From: Lachnospiraceae bacterium
Lineage (GTDB): Bacteria; Bacillota; Clostridia; Lachnospirales; Lachnospiraceae
Length of the DNA stretch: 64,000 nt
Reading direction: 5' to 3'
Assembly: GCA_030524525.1 (NCBI GenBank)
Contig: JAUNGI010000011.1
Span: 1-64,000, forward strand
The notes below the pieces were generated by a model, which saw only the letters and a list, made by a program, of their open reading frames with translations, did not search any database and was not told where the DNA came from. Of the stretch, positions 59,147 through 64,000 are shown piece after piece. The translations under genes were made by a program, and so were the position numbers. How positions within the stretch are numbered: position 1 is the first letter of the stretch; every line of letters starts with the position of its first letter.

Positions 59147-61537
59147 ATGAAAGCAATCTTGATTATGCTTCGCGGCAGCCTGCGAAAAAATAAGGGCGCT
59201 TACATCAGCGTTTTTGCGCTTATGCTGATCGTCTCGCTTTCGCTTGCCGCCGTTCTGACGCTTCTTGGAAGTTCGCGGGAGCGGGACGAGGAGCTTGTAA
59301 AGAGCTGCGGCTTTGGAAATCTGATGGCGTTCATCAATATCGGAGCCATGGAGGAGCAGGGAGAAAGCCCGGAACGGCTCGCGGAAAAGCTTCGGGAGTG
59401 CGCCGACCTTGTGGAGCGCGTGGACGAAGTTCCGGCGCTCTATATGAACCTGCACGCCCTGAACGGCACCGGAAACAGCAGCAGCAGCGTCACGCTGCTG
59501 GAGGCTTCGTCGCCCTATGTGCAGTACGGCGTTTACGACGACCGGAATCGGCGCATTGAGACGCCTGAGCTGAAACCGGGGGAAATCATTGCGCCGGTCT
59601 GCTTCCGGACGCTGTACTCCTGCGAGCTGGGGGATACGCTGTATTTGGGAGGCGCAAAGACGAACTATCCGTTTACGGTCGTCGCGTGGTTTGAGGACCC
59701 CTATATGGGCAGCGCGATAATGGGGGTCAAGACGCTGCTGATTTCCTCCGCCGACCGGGAACGGCTGCTTGCGGAGAGCGCGGCGGAAGCCTCGGAAACG
59801 AAGGAGGACGACGGAAGCGTTATAAAGAACGGCTGCGTGATCAGCGTCTTTAAGAAAAGCTCCTGCGGACTCAGCGACGTGGAGCTGGAACGGGAGCTGA
59901 ACCGCCGCACTTCCTATACGGGCTATTCGTGGATCAACCTTTCGCGTTCCCAAGCAGTGTCCTATATGCTGATGTTTACCAACATTTTCTCCGGCATTGT
60001 CATGGTGTTCATTGCCCTTCTCGTTGTGATCACGCTGATCGTGCTGAGCCGCAGCATTGGCAGCAGCTTGGAGCTTTCCTATGAGGACTACGGCGCTTTG
60101 AAGGCGATCGGCGTTCCGCAGAGCTATCTGAAGCGTGCGCTGCTTCTGGCATATCTTGGAAGCTGCGTGCTGGGCGTGCTGTTGGGCATGGGGCTGGCGC
60201 TGCCGACGGTGGCATGGCTCAACGGGGTGCTGCGCCCAATCACCGGACTGTATTTGGAAACGAAGCTGGCGCTGCTTCCGGTGCTTCTTTCGCTCGGCGT
60301 ACTCCTGCTGCTGATGGGCGTGTTCCTTTCCGTAAAGCTGCGGAAGCTTCGCCGCATCACGCCGGTACAGGCGCTGCGTCAGGCAAGCGGGGACGTGTAT
60401 TTTTCGAGTGTTCTCCGGCTTCCGATCGGAAAACGCCTGCTGTCCGTTTCTCTGGCGTGGCGGCAGTTCGTCAGCGCAAAAAGGCAGTATCTCGGCTCGA
60501 TCGTCATTACGGCGCTGCTTGGCTTTTTCCTTGTCATGGTCAGCGGGATGTATTTGTGGATCACGGACAGCAGGGCGCTTACGGAGGTATTTTCGTGCGA
60601 GGATTATCATTTGGCGTGCTCCTATGCCGACAGCGAGATCCAAGCGGAGATCGAGGCGCTGATCGGGGAACGGACGGACTATGTCTCTTACCGTTCGGGC
60701 AGCAGATATGTGCTGTTGAACGACGCGCAGCTTTACTGTTACGTCAGCGACGCGCCGGAGCATTTTACAACCGTATATGAGGGGCGTACCTGCACCTATG
60801 ATAACGAGGTCGTGATGACGCCGTTTGTGGCGGAGGGCTTCGGTCTTTCGATCGGCGACAGTGTGGAGCTTTCGCTGAACGGTCGGAGCGCCGAATTTAT
60901 TGTCAGCGGCTTATATCAGAGCGCAAACGACGCCGGAAAGACCATCGCCGTCAGCGCCGAGGGCTATCGGAGGCTGACCGGGGAGGACTTTCCGTTTAAC
61001 GGTCTGCGCTATACGCTTGCCGATCCCGACGCCGCCGCGGAGCTGGGGGAGCTGATCACGGAGCGCTATCCGGAAGACAAGGCGGCGGCGAAGGGCTATC
61101 GGATCATGGATGAGATGGACTACGTTGTAGACGCGGTCGCTGCGGTCACGGTGCTGGTCTACGGCATTACGGGGATCTTTGTTATGGTCACCGTGCTTTT
61201 GATCTGCGGCAGGATGTTTGCCGGAGAGCAGCGGGATTACGGGATCTATAAGTCGGTGGGCTTTACGCAGCTTCGGCTGCGCAGCCAGTTTGCGATCCGC
61301 TTTTTGCTGGTGTCGCTGCTTGGCTCCGCACTTGGGATCGTGCTGACGGCTCTGTTCGGCGATCTGTTTGTCGGAGCGATCTTTTCCAACTTTGGACTGA
61401 GCAACGTGCGGCTGGAGACGGAGCTTGGCGCGCTTTTGGCGCCCGTCGTCTTTACCGCCGCGCTGTACTACCTGTTTTCGTTCTGGGTGTCGCGGAAGAT
61501 CCGCAGGGTGCAGCCGCGAATTCTGATCGTGGAGTAG
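59147..61537 (+). CDS. FtsX-like ABC permease
   Basis: I chose the ATG at 59147 (AGGAGGTG upstream; the GTG at 59138 lies inside that site), giving 796 residues. It has one N-terminal helix (about 18-40), a large outside domain (about 45-280), three helices (about 285-310, 330-350, 375-395), another near 460-480, a second outside domain, and three C-terminal helices (about 665-690, 720-740, 760-785). Two FtsX-type halves in one chain match the 8-10-helix permeases of the BceB or LolCE-like type. I see no missing part. It acts with the ATPase upstream and is probably regulated by the two-component system in the same direction. Confidence 0.9.
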   Translation: MKAILIMLRGSLRKNKGAYISVFALMLIVSLSLAAVLTLLGSSRERDEELVKSCGFGNLMAFINIGAMEEQGESPERLAEKLRECADLVERVDEVPALYMNLHALNGTGNSSSSVTLLEASSPYVQYGVYDDRNRRIETPELKPGEIIAPVCFRTLYSCELGDTLYLGGAKTNYPFTVVAWFEDPYMGSAIMGVKTLLISSADRERLLAESAAEASETKEDDGSVIKNGCVISVFKKSSCGLSDVELERELNRRTSYTGYSWINLSRSQAVSYMLMFTNIFSGIVMVFIALLVVITLIVLSRSIGSSLELSYEDYGALKAIGVPQSYLKRALLLAYLGSCVLGVLLGMGLALPTVAWLNGVLRPITGLYLETKLALLPVLLSLGVLLLLMGVFLSVKLRKLRRITPVQALRQASGDVYFSSVLRLPIGKRLLSVSLAWRQFVSAKRQYLGSIVITALLGFFLVMVSGMYLWITDSRALTEVFSCEDYHLACSYADSEIQAEIEALIGERTDYVSYRSGSRYVLLNDAQLYCYVSDAPEHFTTVYEGRTCTYDNEVVMTPFVAEGFGLSIGDSVELSLNGRSAEFIVSGLYQSANDAGKTIAVSAEGYRRLTGEDFPFNGLRYTLADPDAAAELGELITERYPEDKAAAKGYRIMDEMDYVVDAVAAVTVLVYGITGIFVMVTVLLICGRMFAGEQRDYGIYKSVGFTQLRLRSQFAIRFLLVSLLGSALGIVLTALFGDLFVGAIFSNFGLSNVRLETELGALLAPVVFTAALYYLFSFWVSRKIRRVQPRILIVE

Positions 61538-61611
61538 AGGAGCGTTTTCCCGGAAACGAAGAAGCTCGCGCTGCGAGCTTCTCCCCCTGCGGCGGCTGCG
61601 TCAGCGGTGTC

Positions 61612-61643
61612 AAAAAAAGCCTGCGGCAATGTCTGCCGCAGGC
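61612..61643 (-). terminator. Terminator of proS
   Basis: On the minus strand, GCCTGCGGCA/TGCCGCAGGC, a 10-bp stem with a 5-base loop, followed by seven T. Confidence 0.92.
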
Positions 61644-61658
61644 GGGGGAACCTCTTTT

Positions 61659-63086
61659 TTAATATGCCTTGCCCCAGTAGACAAGCGTCTTCGCTTTCTT
61701 ACCGCAGCAGACGCAGGTCTCGCTAAGGGTCTCCTGCGCAAAGGGCATGCAGCGGGACGAAAGCCCGGCTTCTTCCTTGATCTGCTCCTCGCATGCCACG
61801 TCGCCGCACCACATCGCCTTTACGAAGCCCGGCTTCGTGTTCGCGATCTCCTTTAACTCCTCCATGGTGGTCGCGGTGTAGGTGTGCGCGTCGCGGTGCG
61901 CTCTTGCGCGCTCCAGCATCTCCTTCTGCATGAGCGGGATCAGCTCGGCAATTTTGGCTTCCAGCTCGTCAAGGGAAACGACGAGCTTTTCTCTTGTGTC
62001 GCGGCGGACGATGACCGCCTGATTGTTGGCAATGTCCTTCGGGCCGATCTCCACGCGCATGGGAATGCCGCGCATCTCCTGCTCCGCAAACTTAAAGCCG
62101 GGGCTCTTTTCGGTATCGTCCACCTTTACGCGGAAGGCGGAAAGCTTCTCCTTGAGTTCGTATGCTTTTTCCAGAACGCCCTCCTTCTTCTGCTGGATCG
62201 GGATGATGACCACCTGTGTGGGCGCCAGCAGCGGAGGCAGCACAAGACCGCTGTTGTCGCCGTGGACCATGATGACCGCGCCGATCAGACGGGTCGTCAT
62301 GCCCCAGCTCGTCTGGTGAACGTACTGCAGCTTATTTTCCTTGTCGGTGTACTGGATGCCGAACGCCTTTGCGAAGCCGTCGCCGAAGTTGTGGCTCGTG
62401 CCGGACTGCAGCGCCTTGCCGTCGTGCATCAGCGCCTCGATCGTATAGGTCGCCTCGGCTCCCGCGAACTTCTCCTTGTCGGTCTTGCGTCCGCGAACCA
62501 TGGGGATGGCAAGAAATTCCTCGCAGAAATCCGCGTAGAGATTCAGCATCTGGATGGTTCTTTCCTCGGCTTCCTCGGCGGTGGCGTGGGCGGTATGGCC
62601 CTCCTGCCACAGAAATTCCATCGAACGCAGGAACGGACGCGTCGTCTTTTCCCAGCGGACAACGGAGCACCACTGATTATAGACCTTGGGCAGATCCCGG
62701 TACGACTGGATGATGTGGGAGTAAAAGTCGCAGAACAGCGTTTCCGAGGTCGGACGAACGCACAGGCGTTCCTGAAGGGGCTCGCTGCCGCCGTGGGTCA
62801 CCCATGCCACCTCCGGCGCAAAGCCCGCCACATGATCCTTTTCCTTGTTCAAAAGGCTTTCCGGAATGAACATCGGAAGGTAGCAGTTCTCGACGCCGGT
62901 CTCCTTAAAGCGGCGGTCAAGCTCCTTCTGGATGTTTTCCCAGATCGCATAGCCGGCGGGCCGGATGACCATGCAGCCCTTAATGCCGGAATAGTCCACA
63001 AGCTCCGCTTTTTTTACGATGTCGGTATACCACTGGGCGAAATCGTCTTCCATGTTGGTAATGGATTCAACAAAATTGTTTGCCAT
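61659..63086 (-). CDS. proS: Prolyl-tRNA synthetase, archaeal/eukaryotic-type
   Basis: A 475-residue class II synthetase charging tRNA-Pro with proline. The order of motifs is that of the short archaeal-type ProS, without the bacterial editing insertion: motif 1 around [16 protein letters not shown], motif 2 with [20 protein letters not shown], motif 3 with [19 protein letters not shown]-terminal zinc cysteine set ([10 protein letters not shown], then CVCCGKK) ends the protein. Length is normal for this type. It is preceded by a T-box and a hairpin repeat, so expression should rise when tRNA-Pro is uncharged. Confidence 0.95.
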   Translation of the reverse strand: MANNFVESITNMEDDFAQWYTDIVKKAELVDYSGIKGCMVIRPAGYAIWENIQKELDRRFKETGVENCYLPMFIPESLLNKEKDHVAGFAPEVAWVTHGGSEPLQERLCVRPTSETLFCDFYSHIIQSYRDLPKVYNQWCSVVRWEKTTRPFLRSMEFLWQEGHTAHATAEEAEERTIQMLNLYADFCEEFLAIPMVRGRKTDKEKFAGAEATYTIEALMHDGKALQSGTSHNFGDGFAKAFGIQYTDKENKLQYVHQTSWGMTTRLIGAVIMVHGDNSGLVLPPLLAPTQVVIIPIQQKKEGVLEKAYELKEKLSAFRVKVDDTEKSPGFKFAEQEMRGIPMRVEIGPKDIANNQAVIVRRDTREKLVVSLDELEAKIAELIPLMQKEMLERARAHRDAHTYTATTMEELKEIANTKPGFVKAMWCGDVACEEQIKEEAGLSSRCMPFAQETLSETCVCCGKKAKTLVYWGKAY

Positions 63087-63140
63087 AGGTCGTTCTCCTT
63101 TTTTGCGGTTTTGTTTTTCGGCGGGGGACGGAGGAACAAG

Positions 63141-63308
63141 TTTTTTGTTTCATAGGACGCATTTTCCTATGAAACAAAGAACAAAGAATCTCGCTTGCGA
63201 GATTCTCCGCCTGCGGCGGGTCGCTCTAGCGGCACCTTCCTTTCCGCCGCAGTGCGATCCCCGCGGAGCGTTTTTTGATTCTATAGGAAACGCAGTTTCC
63301 TATAGAAC
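63141..63308 (-). repeat. Dispersed hairpin repeat in the proS leader
   Basis: On the minus strand it reads TTCTATAGGAAAC/GTTTCCTATAGAA, then CTCCGCGGGGATCGCACTGCGGCGG, then CCGCAGGCGGAGAATCTCGC and a final TTTCATAGGA/TCCTATGAAA hairpin. The first hairpin arms differ from those of other copies on both sides. It lies between the T-box terminator and proS. Confidence 0.85.
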
Positions 63309-63540
63309 AAAAAAAGCCCCCGACACCGGAGATCCCGATGTCAAGGGGCCGAAAGGTCGGCGGTACCACCCTGTATTTGATGCTGCATCCTCGTTTGCGT
63401 TAACGCCTGCTACGCTGCGGTTTGCCGCAGGGCTCCAAGGTGGGTTCCGAAAGCCTTGCGTAAGATGCTCGCACCGTTTCATCTCTCTCTGCCACGCCGG
63501 TCCTTCCGTACTGTTCCTCTTCCTCACCGTTTTTTCAAAT
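63309..63540 (-). promoter_or_regulatory. T-box riboswitch of proS, CCC specifier
   Basis: The antiterminator box CAGGGTGGTACCGCCG is at 63358-63373 (minus strand). The terminator hairpin at about 63315-63347 ends in seven T. The likely specifier is CCC (63442-63444), followed by A in the same context (GAA-CCC-A) as the UGG of the trp T-box (AAA-UGG-A). Stem I shows the GAGGAACAGTACGGAAGG motif. Confidence 0.88.
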
Positions 63541-63551
63541 TGTTATTCTTG

Positions 63552-63580
63552 ATGATAGCCAGTTTTCCGGGGAATGTCAA
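63552..63580 (-). promoter_or_regulatory. Promoter of proS
   Basis: On the minus strand, TTGACA (63575-63580), a 17-bp spacer, and TATCAT (63552-63557). Confidence 0.8.
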
Positions 63581-63623
63581 GCGGAAAATTTCTTTACAAA
63601 GACTTTACATTGCCTCCGAAAAT

Positions 63624-63652
63624 TTGACAAACATTTCACATCTCCTTGATAA
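63624..63652 (+). promoter_or_regulatory. Predicted promoter of the Na/Pi cotransporter
   Basis: TTGACA (63624-63629), a 17-bp spacer, and TGATAA (63647-63652). The -10 is a weak match. Confidence 0.4.
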
Positions 63653-63748
63653 CGCATTTAACCGTCGCTTTGTTATGCTAAGAGAAAAAAAGGAAATACT
63701 AATTTGTGCAGGAGCGTCATGAATCGGCGTTCCGGAATGAGGGATGTT

Positions 63749-64000
63749 ATGGATATTTTTTCTGTCATCGGTCTGTTGGGCGGGCTCGCCTTCTTTCTGT
63801 TCGGTATGAACACCATGTCGCAGGGCTTGGAAAAGCTTGCCGGAGGCCGATTGGAGGGAATTCTCAGTAAAATGACCTCCAACCGCTTTAAGGGGCTGCT
63901 GCTGGGCGTGGGAGTAACGGCGGTCATTCAGTCGTCGTCCGCGGTGACGGTCATGCTGGTGGGACTGGTCAATTCGGGTATCATGAAGATCGGTCAAACC
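63749..64000 (+). CDS. Na/Pi cotransporter family protein (cut by window end)
   Basis: The first 84 codons of a membrane protein that continues beyond the window. I chose the ATG at 63749 (GAGGG five bases upstream), since MDIFSVIGLLGGLAFFLFGMN is the usual start of the family; ATGs at 63719 and 63737 are possible. Two membrane helices are seen, and VIQSSSAVTVMLVGLVNSG is the QSSS motif of the NptA/YjbB sodium-phosphate cotransporters. It probably moves phosphate with sodium, and many members also have a C-terminal PhoU domain, not visible here. Confidence 0.9.
   Translation, partial: MDIFSVIGLLGGLAFFLFGMNTMSQGLEKLAGGRLEGILSKMTSNRFKGLLLGVGVTAVIQSSSAVTVMLVGLVNSGIMKIGQT

Noticed and set aside
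61556-61585. Terminator AAGCTCGC/GCGAGCTT after the 59147 permease
   Set aside because: The hairpin is real, but it is followed by CTCCCCC rather than T, so I do not call it a terminator.

Overview
The window looks like chromosome of a Gram-positive, anaerobic gut-type Clostridia (Bacillota), most likely Lachnospiraceae or Oscillospiraceae. The evidence is two T-box leaders, a Hol-Tox type small toxin, cohesin/dockerin modules with a sortase-like C-terminus, a PTS beta-glucoside operon, an archaeal-type ProS, and sigma-A promoters of TTGACA-N17-TATAAT form. Housekeeping parts are GC-rich. Several accessory islands (about 0.3-4.8 kb, 14.6-15.8 kb, 29.9-31.1 kb, 45.5-51.3 kb, 53.1-53.7 kb) are clearly AT-richer, which suggests transfer. 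Nothing was run; every family call is by eye from motifs.

Layout. 1-4.8 kb: tandem hairpin repeats, then an AT-rich cassette of a small secreted protein, two NBD-first ABC fusions and an M50-like protease. 4.8-8.7 kb: an SDR enzyme and glycogen phosphorylase behind a 70-bp tandem array of hairpins and -10 elements. 8.8-14.5 kb: a 1452-residue beta-helix surface protein, a 32-residue peptide, a low-complexity membrane protein and a SipW-like peptidase. 14.8-20.4 kb: a secreted protein, three paralogous membrane-anchored proteins separated by a duplicated pseudoknot-forming element, and a MacB-like ABC protein. 20.5 kb: tRNA-Pro with anticodon AGG. 20.7-29.8 kb (minus strand): T-box-controlled trpEGDCBA without trpF, followed by tldD and tldE. 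30-31.1 kb: a distant fourth paralogue of the 15-18 kb family and a type I toxin-antitoxin-like locus. 31.2-38.7 kb: a beta-glucoside PTS operon, an amidohydrolase, and ADH/ALDH divergent from a BlaI-like repressor. 39-45.2 kb: PflX-like radical SAM, two trigger-factor-like membrane proteins, phospholipase C, a PfkB sugar kinase and a TrmA/RlmD-type methyltransferase. 45.3-51.3 kb: an XRE regulator and operator, zinc-ribbon proteins, and a secreted cysteine-peptidase/lectin/InlB-repeat/cohesin/dockerin protein next to a wall-anchored cohesin protein. 51.5-53.1 kb: a permease-ATPase fusion. 53.1-53.7 kb: a non-coding stretch with six copies of a Shine-Dalgarno-like motif, four followed by ATG-NNN-NNN-stop. 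53.8-61.5 kb: mntP, a nucleotide kinase-like protein, an AI-2E family protein, a two-component system and its ABC exporter. 61.6-63.6 kb: proS with its T-box. 63.7 kb to the end: a truncated Na/Pi cotransporter.

How it works together. Tryptophan synthesis and proline charging are both placed under tRNA-sensing T-boxes. Sugar metabolism is represented by glycogen phosphorylase, the PTS/GH1 pair and a PfkB kinase. The surface modules (beta-helix protein, cohesin/dockerin pair) and four ABC-export cassettes point to a cell that invests in surface display and in peptide export or defence. The strongest candidates for undescribed biology are the mini-ORF array at 53.2-53.6 kb, the hairpin/promoter array before glgP, the covarying pseudoknot duplication at 16.4-16.65 kb, the inverted-duplicated toxin/antitoxin 5' ends at 30.8-31.1 kb, and the small protein/dual ABC/M50 cassette at 0.4-4.8 kb.
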